A stretch of DNA of 64,000 nucleotides from positions 3,472,001 through 3,536,000 of the forward strand of contig NZ_CP183834.1 in NCBI RefSeq assembly GCF_049675895.1. Direction: 5' to 3'. The notes beneath the pieces were generated by a model. It ran no database searches. It saw only the letters and a program-made list of their open reading frames with translations, and had not been told where the DNA came from. This document shows, piece by piece, positions 8,683-17,980 of the stretch. Within the stretch, counting starts at the first letter, position 1, and every line of letters begins with the position of its first letter. A program made the translations under genes and the position numbers. This stretch comes from Ampullimonas aquatilis. GTDB lineage: Bacteria; Pseudomonadota; Gammaproteobacteria; Burkholderiales; Burkholderiaceae_D.

Positions 8683-9003
8683 ATGACATCCATGACCGAT
8701 GAAACCTCGTTACAGTTTCGCTTTTTTGTCACGTATAGCGGTGTCAAATTACCGCTTAAGTTGCTCGATGAGCTTGATACAGCCAGCCTTAACAATCGCA
8801 ACACCTACTTTCGGGCCGGCTACGACGACAAAGCTCAATTGCGCTTACTGGAAAAGCGCACCTATGGTGAAGCTGAGCTGATTCATCGCTACGACTATCA
8901 TGGCAACGGGCAACTGAGCCGCGCTGAAATTGATATGTGCGACGAAGATGAAGACATTACCATTCTGCAATTTGATGCCACCGGTGCGCTCTTGTCAGTC
9001 TAA
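8683..9003 (+). CDS. small protein of unknown function
   Basis: I chose the ATG at 8683 because AGGAGA lies 4 nt upstream; an in-frame ATG at 8623 has no ribosome-binding site. The 106-residue product is acidic, without signal peptide or membrane segment. It contains FFVTYSGVKLPLKL, NRNTYFRAGYD and HRYDYHGNGQLSRAEI, the last resembling a sequence-repeat tail with charged residues. I recall similar short conserved proteins in proteobacteria (possibly DUF6156) but cannot confirm the family. No partner is obvious: upstream is a divergent membrane gene and downstream an independent peroxidase-type gene. Confidence 0.75.
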   Translation: MTSMTDETSLQFRFFVTYSGVKLPLKLLDELDTASLNNRNTYFRAGYDDKAQLRLLEKRTYGEAELIHRYDYHGNGQLSRAEIDMCDEDEDITILQFDATGALLSV

Positions 9004-9122
9004 AACTTGCTCAAGCAAATTGGGCTTGCTCAAAACTGAATGAATCAGGCATAGAGCTTGTATGAATAGATCTGACGCTGACTCAATTGTCGGCTTTGCG
9101 ACAAACACTTCGAAAGGTCACC

Positions 9123-9557
9123 ATGGATCTCGTCTACAAAACACTTGTCTTAAGTCAGGGCGGCCGTAATGGCCGAGTACAAAGTGCCGATGGCACTTTC
9201 AAACTGAATCTGGCCCAGCCCAAAGAAATGGGCGGTACCAAAGAAGGCGCAAACCCCGAGCAACTTTTTGCGGCAGCCTATGCAGCCTGCTTTGAAAATT
9301 CCATCCGCCACATTGTGCGACTCGACAAACTGCCACTCAAAGGCGTTTTTGTGGAAGCCGAGATTTCCATGTATGTGACTTTTGAGGGCCAATACCGGCT
9401 GGCGCTGTCACTGACGGCCATCATGACTGGGGTCGATCAACCCACCGCCGATTCGTTGGTGGAACGCGCCTTCAAGGTCTGCCCGTACACCGATGCCACT
9501 AAAAACAATATCAGCGTCAAAACGCTGGCCGTACTGGAAGACCCGGTCAAAGCTTAA
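9123..9557 (+). CDS. ohr: Ohr-type organic hydroperoxide resistance protein (OsmC superfamily)
   Basis: The ATG at 9123 gives 144 residues, the normal Ohr length, with AAAGG upstream; the longer frame from 9087 adds 12 unlikely residues. Both redox cysteines are there: AYAACFEN (peroxidatic Cys) and VCPYTDATKNNI (resolving Cys; CPYS is more usual). The N-terminal GRNGRVQSADG and the GGTKEGANPEQLFAAAYAACF region are typical of Ohr rather than OsmC. Such enzymes reduce organic peroxides in the cytoplasm with lipoylated partners. No ohrR repressor gene lies next to it. Confidence 0.9.
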   Translation: MDLVYKTLVLSQGGRNGRVQSADGTFKLNLAQPKEMGGTKEGANPEQLFAAAYAACFENSIRHIVRLDKLPLKGVFVEAEISMYVTFEGQYRLALSLTAIMTGVDQPTADSLVERAFKVCPYTDATKNNISVKTLAVLEDPVKA

Positions 9558-9610
9558 TCAAGCATGGGTGGGCCAAGGCTCGCTCAGCTTATTGCCTTGA
9601 GTAAAAATAT

Positions 9611-10426
9611 TTAAATTTCAAATCCAGATTCTGCCTGTAAAAACTCATGAAAGTGCACAACAATGGATTCAACATCCATCTGTATCACAGCCAACATGGG
9701 TTGTTCAAGGCTGCCAGGGATATGCGCCTGATTTGGATTGAGATCCAAGGCAATTTGATGGTTGGTGCCGCGCACACATGAGAATGGCATACCATGCCAA
9801 GCGCCCGCAATGACGCGGTGCAAGTGACCAAAGCAGATATGGCGCACCGTCACGCCTTGCGTCCTGGCCTCCCCAATCGCAGCCAGCAAATGCGTTGTAT
9901 CGCGCAAGCACAATGTATCCATACTGGCCAGTCCGACCGACAAAGGTGGATGGTGCATGAACAGCATCACTTGCTGACCAGGCGCACTCAGCATGGCCTG
10001 CGCTAGCCAAGCCGCGCGAGTAGCGCAATACACGCCATAGGCTTTGCCTGCTTGTTGTGTATCCATAAAAATCAGGCGCACCGTTTTACCGCCCACATCA
10101 ACATCACGCCACGACTGCATAAAGCCATTCGCATCAAAAACCTGCTCGGGAAAGATGCGCTTCATTAAGGCTCGATCATCATGATTGCCCGGCAACAGCA
10201 CATAAGGCTTATTGAGTTTTTGCAGACTGATCCGCAAGGTTTGATAACTGGCAGCCCACTCGTCTTCCACCAGGTCTCCGGTCAACACCAAAAGGCTCGC
10301 ATCGGCAAATTGCCTGGCAATGCAATCCAGCGCGGCATCAAGACGTGCCGCCGGTTGACTACCAAACAAAGCTTTACCGTGTGGCAATAAGTGCAAATCA
10401 GAAAGCTGTATCAAGGTTAACGACAT
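9611..10426 (-). CDS. cpdA: calcineurin-type phosphodiesterase (CpdA-like)
   Basis: The start at 10426 has GGAG 7 nt upstream and begins directly with the metallophosphatase fold (SLTLIQLSDLH); a frame from 10498 adds 24 residues with no family match. The metal-binding motifs occur in order: SDLH, TGDLVED, LPGNHD, MHHPPL and GHLH. This is the class III cyclic nucleotide phosphodiesterase / Icc family, which hydrolyses 3',5'-cAMP, though some members act on other phosphodiesters. About 271 residues, cytoplasmic. It is transcribed away from the outer-membrane gene, with a 250-bp shared upstream region. Confidence 0.85.
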   Translation of the reverse strand: MSLTLIQLSDLHLLPHGKALFGSQPAARLDAALDCIARQFADASLLVLTGDLVEDEWAASYQTLRISLQKLNKPYVLLPGNHDDRALMKRIFPEQVFDANGFMQSWRDVDVGGKTVRLIFMDTQQAGKAYGVYCATRAAWLAQAMLSAPGQQVMLFMHHPPLSVGLASMDTLCLRDTTHLLAAIGEARTQGVTVRHICFGHLHRVIAGAWHGMPFSCVRGTNHQIALDLNPNQAHIPGSLEQPMLAVIQMDVESIVVHFHEFLQAESGFEI

Positions 10427-10513
10427 CGCCTGCTCCACCTGGGTTGGGATGATTTTTGATCTGCGAACAATTCTTGCAAGTGGCAACGACGTGCCCACTT
10501 ACTTTTTGTCATA

Positions 10514-10533
10514 GGTTTGTAACGGTTTGCAAC
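10514..10533. promoter_or_regulatory. tandem repeat, possible operator
   Basis: GGTTTGTAAC and GGTTTGCAAC lie head-to-tail at 10514-10523 and 10524-10533, in the region between the divergent cpdA-like and outer-membrane genes. A related GGTTACCGGG-type stretch lies nearby at about 10570. A regulator site is possible but no protein can be named. Confidence 0.3.
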
Positions 10534-10674
10534 CCTTTACCAAGTATGGCTTTTTTGGCAAACGGTTTTTATGTTACCGGGTTTAATAGAGCCGTGTTGA
10601 ATGATGATCGCACATAAGCCATCCCCAATAAATATAGAACACCCCTGACAACGATCATTTTTTTAAGGACTTAC

Positions 10675-11343
10675 ATGAAACAAGTTTTACTTGCGCTTTC
10701 TTTGGTGGCCACCGGTGCGGTGCTGTCCTCCAACTCTTGTGCCGCCGATGTGAATGGTTACGCCGAAGTATCGTCACTGGGCTTTGGTATTGGCGCATCC
10801 GTTGCAGCCACCAGCAATCTGGACATTCGTTTGGGCTACAACACCTTCAGTTATTCCAAAGACTATAACCACAATGGCATTAACTATAACGGCGACATCA
10901 AGTTGGGTACCTTTGCCCTGGTAGCCGAATATCATCCCTTCAATAGCGGTTTTCACGTTGATGCCGGTCTGATGTTTGGCGATAACAAAGTCAATCTGAA
11001 AGCACGCCCAACCAGCAATGGCGTGTACACCATTAATGGCGTCAATTATCCTGTAACAACAGCGGACGGCATTGATGGCAAGATCAAACTGATGGATGGG
11101 GCCGCACCTTATATTGGCCTGGGCTGGAACCTGTCTGCCGCACAAGCTAAAGGCTGGGGCTTTCGCTCTGGTTTGGGCGTGATGTTTGGCAAGGCACAAA
11201 CCACCTTAACCCCAGTTGGACAATTGGCCACGGCACCCAATATTCAAACCAACCTGGCTGCTGAAGAAACCAAATTGAACAACGATCTGAAGATCTTCAA
11301 GACCTATCCCGTCGTTTATTTGGGTGCCAGCTACAAGTTTTAA
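10675..11343 (+). CDS. outer-membrane beta-barrel protein
   Basis: The 222-residue protein has a signal peptide cleaved near SCAADVNG. The body has alternating hydrophobic strands typical of an 8-stranded barrel (for example IRLGYNTFSYSK, GTFALVAEYHPF, FHVDAGLMFGDN, APYIGLGWNLS, PVVYLGASYKF) and ends in Phe, the assembly signal for the BAM complex. It resembles OmpW/OmpA-barrel-like small porins but no family motif is decisive. AAGGAC precedes the ATG. It stands alone, with its own terminator just downstream. Confidence 0.85.
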   Translation: MKQVLLALSLVATGAVLSSNSCAADVNGYAEVSSLGFGIGASVAATSNLDIRLGYNTFSYSKDYNHNGINYNGDIKLGTFALVAEYHPFNSGFHVDAGLMFGDNKVNLKARPTSNGVYTINGVNYPVTTADGIDGKIKLMDGAAPYIGLGWNLSAAQAKGWGFRSGLGVMFGKAQTTLTPVGQLATAPNIQTNLAAEETKLNNDLKIFKTYPVVYLGASYKF

Positions 11344-11409
11344 GCTAGCGCGACAGTATTACCAGGCATGCGCCACATGCATGCCGGTTCATGAGTAGTC
11401 TCCTCTTCC

Positions 11410-11437
11410 AACTCCGGCATTGCCGGAGTTTTTTTAT
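11410..11437 (+). terminator. intrinsic terminator of the outer-membrane protein gene
   Basis: AACTCCGGCA/TGCCGGAGTT (11410-11430) forms a 10-bp stem with almost no loop and is followed by TTTTTTT. Read on the minus strand it could also help end transcripts of rep. Confidence 0.85.
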
Positions 11438-11467
11438 TGATATTTTCAATATTGAAAATTCAGATCG

Positions 11468-13630
11468 TCAAGCCGATTTTTTCTGCAGCAAGGCTTTGAG
11501 GCTGGATAATCTTTCCGCCGGCGCCATCGGCTTGCTTTCCGGTTCAGGCAATTTATCTTCATCCAATTTCATTTCTGCAATAAAACGTGATGGCTCACAG
11601 ACCTGCGCTTCGCGCGCGCGTTTGCGCTTTTTACACCAGCTGATGTGCAGACTACGCTGAGCGCGGGTAATACCCACGTACATGAGTCGACGCTCTTCCT
11701 CAATCCGCGCTTCATCAGGCACATCATCGCTGCCCTTGTGCGGCAAGATACCCTCTTCCACACCCACCAAAAAGACATGCGGCCACTCCAGACCCTTGGC
11801 GGCATGCAGCGTGGACAGGCGCACCGCATCTGGATTTTCTTCCTTGCCTTCGAGCATGCTCATCAACGCCACCGTTTGAATCAACTCCAACAGGTTTTTA
11901 CCTTGCTTGGCCAGGCCATCGGCATTATCAAAACCGGTAGCCTGCTTGACGCTGTCCAGTCCAATTGACTGCGCAGCACGATCATCGCGTGCGTCTTCAT
12001 CGTTGTCATTGGCAGCACCTTCGGCATCGTCGTCAGGTTCATGCGCTTGCGTGCCACGCTGTTTGAGCCACATTAAAAAGTCCTGCACATTCTTCCACTT
12101 GGCTTGTGCCGTGCGTTCGTCAAAGTGATCGTAGAGATAGACTTCATAATCAATCGCGCTCATCAATTCATTGAGCAAGACACTGGCAGGCTCTTTTTCG
12201 GCACGATCCGTCATGCGTACGATAAACTCGCAAAACACGCGCAATGGCTCGACCTGACGCGCACCAAGACGGCTTTCTATACCCCCCATAAACACCGCTT
12301 CAAACAGACTGACCTTGGCCTGTCCGGCAAACTGGCCGAGCGTTTCGAGCGTGGCATTACCGATACCGCGCTTGGGCGTGGTGATGGCACGAATGAATGC
12401 CGGATCATCATCGCTATTGGCAATCAATCGCAAGTAGGAACAAATGTCCTTGATTTCAGCGCGTTCAAAAAAGGATTGGCCGCCGGACAGTACATAGGGA
12501 ATACGCTCGCGTCTGAGCATCTGTTCAAAAATTCGCGCCTGATGATTGCCTCGATAAAGAATCGCGTAGTCACTAAATTTGGCCTTGCGTTCAAACTTGT
12601 GAGCTGACAATTTGAAGGCAATCGATTCAGCTTCATGCTCTTCATCGTTCATGCCGGTGATGTCAATCGCATCACCCGTACCTAAATCAGACCACAACGT
12701 TTTTTCAAAGAGCTTGGGGTTATTGGCAATCACCGCGTTGGCAGCCTGCAAGATCCTGACGGTAGATCGATAGTTCTGCTCCAGCTTGACGACCTTGAGC
12801 GCCGCAAAATCGGTTTGCAATTGCGACAGGTTTTCCAGGGTGGCGCCACGCCAGCCGTAAATGGCCTGGTCATCATCCCCCACCGCAGTAAAGGCCGCGC
12901 GAGAACCTGCCAGGAGTTTGACCAGCTCGTACTGACAGGCATTGGTGTCCTGATATTCATCGATGAGTAAATAGCGCAGTTTGCGCTGCCAGCGATCGCG
13001 CACCTCTTCGTTGCGCGCAAAGAGCTGCGCGGGCACGCGAATCAGGTCATCAAAATCCACCGCCTGATAGGCGTTCAGGGTCGCGGCGTAATTGCGATAA
13101 ACGCGTGCGGCAATCATGTCGTCTTCGCTGGTCGCGGCATACACCGCGTCTTCCGGCGTCACCATGCCGTTTTTCCACAGCGAAATCGCCGTCTGGACTT
13201 TTCGGATCAGCGCTTTATCCGTGGTGGCCAATTGTTCCTGAATTTGCGCATAACAGTCGTCTGAATCCAGAATCGAAAAACGCGGCTTCAAACCAACATG
13301 CTGGGCTTCACTACGCAGTATTTGCACGCCCAATGAATGAAAGGTACAAACCGTGAGCTGCTTGGCAAAGTAACGACCACTGCGCGCTTTGCCCTTATGC
13401 TCCTTGCCATCCAATAACTTGCCGATACGCTCCTGCATTTCGAGCGCAGCCTTGTTGGTAAAAGTCACCGCGGCAATATGACGTGGATCAAAACCGATAT
13501 TGAGAATCAGATGCGCAATTTTTTGCGTGATCACCCGCGTCTTACCGCTACCTGCACCGGCCAGCACCAAACAAGGTCCATCTAAATATTTTACCGCCTC
13601 GTTCTGGGCGGCATTTAAACCATGCGACAT
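11468..13630 (-). CDS. rep: ATP-dependent DNA helicase Rep (UvrD/Rep superfamily 1)
   Basis: The 720-residue protein has all SF1 motifs: Walker A AGAGSGKT (24-31), TFTNKAA, TFHSLG, DEYQDTN, GDDDQAIYGWRGA, QNYRST, a later HAAKGLEWPHVFLVG and VGITRAQ. Length and the start LNAAQNEAVKYLDGPCLVLAG fit Rep rather than UvrD or PcrA. Rep moves 3'-5' and helps forks pass protein-bound DNA. A run of acidic residues (DDDAEGAANDNDEDARDD) is inserted around residue 555, which is longer than I expect for Rep. The start overlaps a copy of the 82-bp element, and its AAGG ribosome-binding site lies inside that element on the opposite strand. Confidence 0.92.
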   Translation of the reverse strand: MSHGLNAAQNEAVKYLDGPCLVLAGAGSGKTRVITQKIAHLILNIGFDPRHIAAVTFTNKAALEMQERIGKLLDGKEHKGKARSGRYFAKQLTVCTFHSLGVQILRSEAQHVGLKPRFSILDSDDCYAQIQEQLATTDKALIRKVQTAISLWKNGMVTPEDAVYAATSEDDMIAARVYRNYAATLNAYQAVDFDDLIRVPAQLFARNEEVRDRWQRKLRYLLIDEYQDTNACQYELVKLLAGSRAAFTAVGDDDQAIYGWRGATLENLSQLQTDFAALKVVKLEQNYRSTVRILQAANAVIANNPKLFEKTLWSDLGTGDAIDITGMNDEEHEAESIAFKLSAHKFERKAKFSDYAILYRGNHQARIFEQMLRRERIPYVLSGGQSFFERAEIKDICSYLRLIANSDDDPAFIRAITTPKRGIGNATLETLGQFAGQAKVSLFEAVFMGGIESRLGARQVEPLRVFCEFIVRMTDRAEKEPASVLLNELMSAIDYEVYLYDHFDERTAQAKWKNVQDFLMWLKQRGTQAHEPDDDAEGAANDNDEDARDDRAAQSIGLDSVKQATGFDNADGLAKQGKNLLELIQTVALMSMLEGKEENPDAVRLSTLHAAKGLEWPHVFLVGVEEGILPHKGSDDVPDEARIEEERRLMYVGITRAQRSLHISWCKKRKRAREAQVCEPSRFIAEMKLDEDKLPEPESKPMAPAERLSSLKALLQKKSA

Positions 13631-13710
13631 ACTACCTTACTGTATTTTTAACTAACCTTATTTAACGCACTTAAGGAGATTAAATTGATTGGTACTGGCA
13701 TCCAGTACCG
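13629..13710 (+). repeat. dispersed 82-bp intergenic element, copy B
   Basis: ATAC at 13629 (overlapping the rep start codon), GTAT at 13642, CGCACT at 13666 and GATTGGTACT-GTACCG at 13687-13710 have the same spacings as in copy D. Here the third block is a perfect hairpin, GGTACTGG-CAT-CCAGTACC (13691-13709). It points away from rep. Confidence 0.8.
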
Positions 13711-13748
13711 CCATTTATTGATATTTCAAGCCGATTCGCCCGTGCATT

Positions 13749-14180
13749 TTAATCGGCCGATAACAGCAGTTTGACGCCATCCATGCCTTTTTCTTTGCTT
13801 ACACTGGCTTTGGCAAATGCCACGCAATTTTGTTGTGGCGCTGGTAATCGTCCGGCCGACATATTATCGAAACGAGGAATGGGATGAATCGCAATCTGTC
13901 CCGGTTTCCAAAACACCATCGTCAAAGAGTTGCTATTACCTTGCAGCTGCTGATCTTTCAATAGCTGATTGATCGCGCTCGCGTTCACATCCTGTTGGCC
14001 CACCTGATTGGCGTTGGGTTCCAGCAAACAGGCCTGCTGCCAATCGCCGGAAACCTGACTTTTCAGCGCCATGGATGTGCCAATTGCCAGTCGCTGTATT
14101 TGCTGCATCCATGACTCGGTCTGATTTGCATTCGCCGTTGAGCAAATACACAAGCATATCAATAATGAAATTTTCAACAT
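13749..14180 (-). CDS. small exported protein of unknown function
   Basis: Starting from ATG 14180 (GGGAG ribosome-binding site; a GTG at 14192 is also in frame) the product is 143 residues with a clear signal peptide ending near STANANQ. The mature part has two isolated cysteines (CLLEPN and QNCVAF) that could form a disulfide, and no family I recognise. It lies 21 nt after the priA stop and on the same strand, so it is probably co-transcribed with priA, but a functional link is not evident. Confidence 0.7.
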   Translation of the reverse strand: MLKISLLICLCICSTANANQTESWMQQIQRLAIGTSMALKSQVSGDWQQACLLEPNANQVGQQDVNASAINQLLKDQQLQGNSNSLTMVFWKPGQIAIHPIPRFDNMSAGRLPAPQQNCVAFAKASVSKEKGMDGVKLLLSAD

Positions 14181-14201
14181 TTTGGCTCCCACATCAAGAC
14201 C

Positions 14202-16295
14202 TTACATGCCCAATGGATCAACTTCCAGCTGCCACTTCATACGCCCTTTCATCGTCACCAACCCAGCACGCCATAAGGGTAACAGTTTTTGCAGCGCCGC
14301 TCGATTGGCTGACTCAATCAATAACTGGGCGCGCTCGATGTGCGCCAGTCGCACCAGCGTCATGGGTACCGCATCGTAAAAAGTGACGGGTAATCCCTGT
14401 TGTTCGGCCAATGCCTCACCCACTTCTTTGGCGGCTTGCAACCAAGCCAGGGCGGCCTCGACGGTCTTGGCTTCAGCACGCAAAATGGTCTGGTAAATAT
14501 ATGGTGGCATTTGCGCAATGCGCCGTTCTGCCAGCAGAATATGCGCGTAGCCAGCGTAGTCTTGCTTGGCCAGCGATGCAAACAAAGGATGCTCAGGATA
14601 GCGCGTTTGAATCAACACCTCGCTGGCTTTGCCCGACCGCCCCGCGCGCCCTGCCACCTGCATGAGCTGGGCAAAGAGCCGCTCACTGGCACGAAAGTCG
14701 GCCGCATATAAGGCACTATCCACATTTAACGCCGCCACCAGAGTGATGTTGCGAAAGTCATGTCCCTTGGCGACCATTTGTGTGCCCACCAAAATATCGA
14801 CTTCACCACCATGCACCGAATCAAACAGGATTTGCGCGCTGCCTTTTTTGCGCGTGGTATCGGCATCAATGCGGGCGATGCGCGCGCCCGCAAACAACTC
14901 AGCCAGCGTTTCTTCAATGCGTTCTGTGCCGCGTCCAAAGGATTGCAGATCTTGATTGCCGCAAGTTGGACAGGCGCGTGGCAAACGTGCTTCCAGTCCA
15001 CAGTGATGACAGCGCAAGAGCCGCTCACGCTTGTGCCAGACCATATGCGCTGAGCAACGCGTGCAGCCACCCACCCAACCGCAAGCCTCGCATGACATCA
15101 CGGGTGCATAGCCGCGTCGATTCAAAAAGATGAGTACCTGCTCTTGCTTGGCGAGGCGCGCCCGAATGGCCGCTATCAAAGGCTCGGACAAGCCACTTTG
15201 CCCGGCAGGATGCCGCGCCGAATCAACCAGGCGGATCACCGGCAAAATCGTCTGCAAAGGACGCTGCGTGAGTTGTAGTAATTGATAATCACCTGATTTG
15301 GCGCGATACCAGCTTTCCAGCGATGGCGTGGCCGAACCCAGCACCACCGGGACGTTTAACTGCTTGCCTCGAAACACCGCCAAGTCGCGAGCTGAATAGC
15401 GCAAACCTTCTTGCTGCTTGTAGGATGGATCATGTTCCTCATCGACCACAATCATTTGCAGATTGGCAAATGACGCCAAGATCGCCAGACGCGTACCCAA
15501 TACAATTTGTGCCATGCCCGTATGAGCAGCCAGCCAGCTGCGGGCCCGCTCACCTTCAGCCAGCCCACTATGCAGACTGACAATTCGCTTATTTGGAAAA
15601 CGACTACGAAACACACCTTCCAGCTGCGGCGTGAGATTGATTTCTGGCACCAATACCAGCGCCTGAGCATGAATTTCCGTTGCTGAAGGCGATATATTTT
15701 CTGTATTCAACAAACTATCAGCTTGCGCCAGTACCCGTGCAATCGACTCACAATAGACTTCAGTTTTGCCACTGCCCGTAATGCCCTGCAAGAGAAACGT
15801 TTGAAATTGCCTGATGCTGGCAATGGCTTCTACCGCCTTTATCTGTTCTTGTGTCAGGGCATGTGATGCTACCGGCGCTTCATTCTGTTCAAACGCAGGG
15901 ACATCCAGCGACGTTTTGGGCACCAGCAATAATTTCGCGACTCTTTTAAGCGTGCGCTCATCATTGTCATGCACGCGCCGTAAATGCGCTGGAATTGCCG
16001 GGATCGCTACCTCACCAATCCCACGCTGATAATATTTGGCGGCAAACTCAATCAACCATTGCCAATCCATTTTCAGCGGAGCGATACCCAACAGTTTTCG
16101 CACAATTGGCCGCACTTTATCCACCGCGATCGGTGGCTGCGTACTGGGTAATTGCCAGACAATCCCAACTTTTTGAGTTGTTCCAAAATCGACAACAACC
16201 CAATCACCAGTATGCAAGTCAAAGTCTTGCAAATACACATAGTCCACCAGGGAAAATACTGGGGTGTCGAGTGCGACTGCGGCAAAACTTGTCAT
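14202..16295 (-). CDS. priA: primosomal protein N' (replication restart helicase)
   Basis: The 697-residue protein has the N-terminal 3'-DNA-binding region, Walker A GITGSGKTEVYC, the DEEHD box, a SATPSLESW motif, and the eight-cysteine zinc region typical of PriA (CEACGWVGGCTRC ... CHHCG ... CPTCGNQDL) followed by FGRGTERIEE and a GRAGR motif VAGRAGRSG. PriA binds forked DNA away from oriC and loads the DnaB helicase. The gene is preceded by a 447-bp spacer and followed by a small exported-protein gene. Confidence 0.96.
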   Translation of the reverse strand: MTSFAAVALDTPVFSLVDYVYLQDFDLHTGDWVVVDFGTTQKVGIVWQLPSTQPPIAVDKVRPIVRKLLGIAPLKMDWQWLIEFAAKYYQRGIGEVAIPAIPAHLRRVHDNDERTLKRVAKLLLVPKTSLDVPAFEQNEAPVASHALTQEQIKAVEAIASIRQFQTFLLQGITGSGKTEVYCESIARVLAQADSLLNTENISPSATEIHAQALVLVPEINLTPQLEGVFRSRFPNKRIVSLHSGLAEGERARSWLAAHTGMAQIVLGTRLAILASFANLQMIVVDEEHDPSYKQQEGLRYSARDLAVFRGKQLNVPVVLGSATPSLESWYRAKSGDYQLLQLTQRPLQTILPVIRLVDSARHPAGQSGLSEPLIAAIRARLAKQEQVLIFLNRRGYAPVMSCEACGWVGGCTRCSAHMVWHKRERLLRCHHCGLEARLPRACPTCGNQDLQSFGRGTERIEETLAELFAGARIARIDADTTRKKGSAQILFDSVHGGEVDILVGTQMVAKGHDFRNITLVAALNVDSALYAADFRASERLFAQLMQVAGRAGRSGKASEVLIQTRYPEHPLFASLAKQDYAGYAHILLAERRIAQMPPYIYQTILRAEAKTVEAALAWLQAAKEVGEALAEQQGLPVTFYDAVPMTLVRLAHIERAQLLIESANRAALQKLLPLWRAGLVTMKGRMKWQLEVDPLGM

Positions 16296-16742
16296 TTATG
16301 TAATAAATCCGACAGTCGTAACTTCATGTATCACTTTAAGTGTGTAGGTAAATATCTGACAGGATTCAATTTTCTGCGCTTCACGATTCTGTGTCCACAT
16401 ATCTTGTGGATAACTTTGTGAAAAAGTACCTCCTGAACACCCTCAAGCCTTGATTTCTGTGGCTTTCAGCAAAATGCACAAACACCGAGCAAAAAAATTT
16501 ATTACTATAAAACAATAACTTACGCTATTTACTCGTTTTTTAGTTACATCCATGTCCGACGCATGACGTCTTTGGGATTTTGTGCATAAGTCAAGGCCTT
16601 GAATCGAAAAAATCTGTCAATTTTCTTCATTTAAAATCTTGACGAATGCAATTTGCTCAATCTCATCTTATGTACAAAGTTACTTCTTGTTACAGTTTGG
16701 GAAATAAAAACACCGCCATGGCTAGCCTTTAAACAGACTTTC
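16296..16742. other. 447-bp intergenic region between hemE and priA
   Basis: No gene is convincing here. The stretch is AT-rich and holds an imperfect inverted repeat (TCCACA...TGTGGA, about 16395-16410) that includes a perfect DnaA-box sequence on the minus strand at 16405-16413. Single boxes are expected by chance. The priA promoter should lie here, but I saw no strong -35/-10 pair. Confidence 0.5.
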
Positions 16743-17861
16743 TCAAGCCTGCCGAATTTTTTTACTATACCCATGCACCTCATCCACCAGCACAGAAACC
16801 GACTCGGGTGGCGTAAATTGAGAAATCCCGTGTCCCAGATTAAAGATATGGCCGCCATGCTTGCCGCCCGCACTGATTGGTGCACCAAAACTGTCCAAAA
16901 CCTTGCCAACTTCGGCCCGGATACTTTGCTCTGAAGAAAATAGCACATTGGGGTCGAGATTACCTTGAAGCGTGCAACGCTCGCCAATCCTGGCTCTGGC
17001 TTTTGCCAGATTAACCGTCCAATCCAAGCCTACGCCATCACAGCGCGTGGCAGCAATTTCTTCTAGCCACAAACCCCCACCTTTAGTAAAAACGATGGCC
17101 GGTACGCGCTGGCCATTGTGTTCTCGTTTAAGTTGATCGAGTACCAATTTCATGTAAGTTAATGAAAACTGCTGATAAATGCCATCGGCCAAAACACCGC
17201 CCCAGGTATCAAAAATCATCACCGCCTGGGCGCCAGCCTCAATTTGGGCATTCAAATAGGTTGCAACAGAGTCGGCATTAACTTGCAAAATCTTGTGCAT
17301 CAGATCAGGACGGGAATACAGCATCGATTTGACGGTTCTAAAGTCATCCGAGCCGCCACCTTCGACCATATAGCACGCCAGTGTCCAGGGACTGCCAGAA
17401 AAGCCAATAAGCGGCACTCGTTGACGGCCATCCTTGACCAGAGCCCGACGAATACTTGTCACGGCATCAAAAACATATTGCAGTTCCGACATGTCGGCGC
17501 GAGCCAACCTATTGACTGCCGCTTCATCCCGTATCGGGTTTTTGAAACGTGGGCCTTCGCCGTCAGCGAAATAAAGCCCCAAACCCATTGCATCCGGGAC
17601 AGTCAAAATATCCGAAAACAGGATTGCAGCATCCAGCTCGTATCGATCCAATGGCTGGATAGTGACTTCGGTTGCGTAGTCAGGATTTTTTGCCAATCCA
17701 AGAAAGGAACCGGCGCGCTTTCGAGTCGCACAATATTCAGGCAGATAACGCCCTGCCTGGCGCATCAGCCATACTGGCGTGTAATCGGTTGGCTGGCGCA
17801 ACAAAGCGCGCATGAATTGGTCATTGGCAAGTGGATACTGGCTGAAATCAGAAGTGGTCAT
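16743..17861 (-). CDS. hemE: uroporphyrinogen decarboxylase
   Basis: The protein is 372 residues from ATG 17861; ATG 17876 would add five residues. Both HemE signatures are present: the N-terminal PVWLMRQAGRYLPEY and the internal GFSGSPWTLACYMVEGGGS. The substrate-binding Asp region FSDILTVPDAMG also matches. The enzyme removes four carboxyl groups from uroporphyrinogen III to give coproporphyrinogen III in haem synthesis. The hemE-priA neighbourhood next to the ATP synthase operon is standard in Burkholderiales. Confidence 0.96.
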   Translation of the reverse strand: MTTSDFSQYPLANDQFMRALLRQPTDYTPVWLMRQAGRYLPEYCATRKRAGSFLGLAKNPDYATEVTIQPLDRYELDAAILFSDILTVPDAMGLGLYFADGEGPRFKNPIRDEAAVNRLARADMSELQYVFDAVTSIRRALVKDGRQRVPLIGFSGSPWTLACYMVEGGGSDDFRTVKSMLYSRPDLMHKILQVNADSVATYLNAQIEAGAQAVMIFDTWGGVLADGIYQQFSLTYMKLVLDQLKREHNGQRVPAIVFTKGGGLWLEEIAATRCDGVGLDWTVNLAKARARIGERCTLQGNLDPNVLFSSEQSIRAEVGKVLDSFGAPISAGGKHGGHIFNLGHGISQFTPPESVSVLVDEVHGYSKKIRQA

Positions 17862-17980
17862 AACGTGGCATGGCACTTATGCAGTTGCATTGTGCAGATG
17901 AGAAATGCGCATTGTAATGGAGTGACTGCCTGACAGCGATTTATACTTGTGTCCTGTTTAATTTAGATAAGTGAACAATC

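Noticed and set aside
8556..8804. 82-codon minus-strand frame overlapping the small gene at 8683
   Set aside because: It overlaps a gene with a good ribosome-binding site on the plus strand and has no features of its own.
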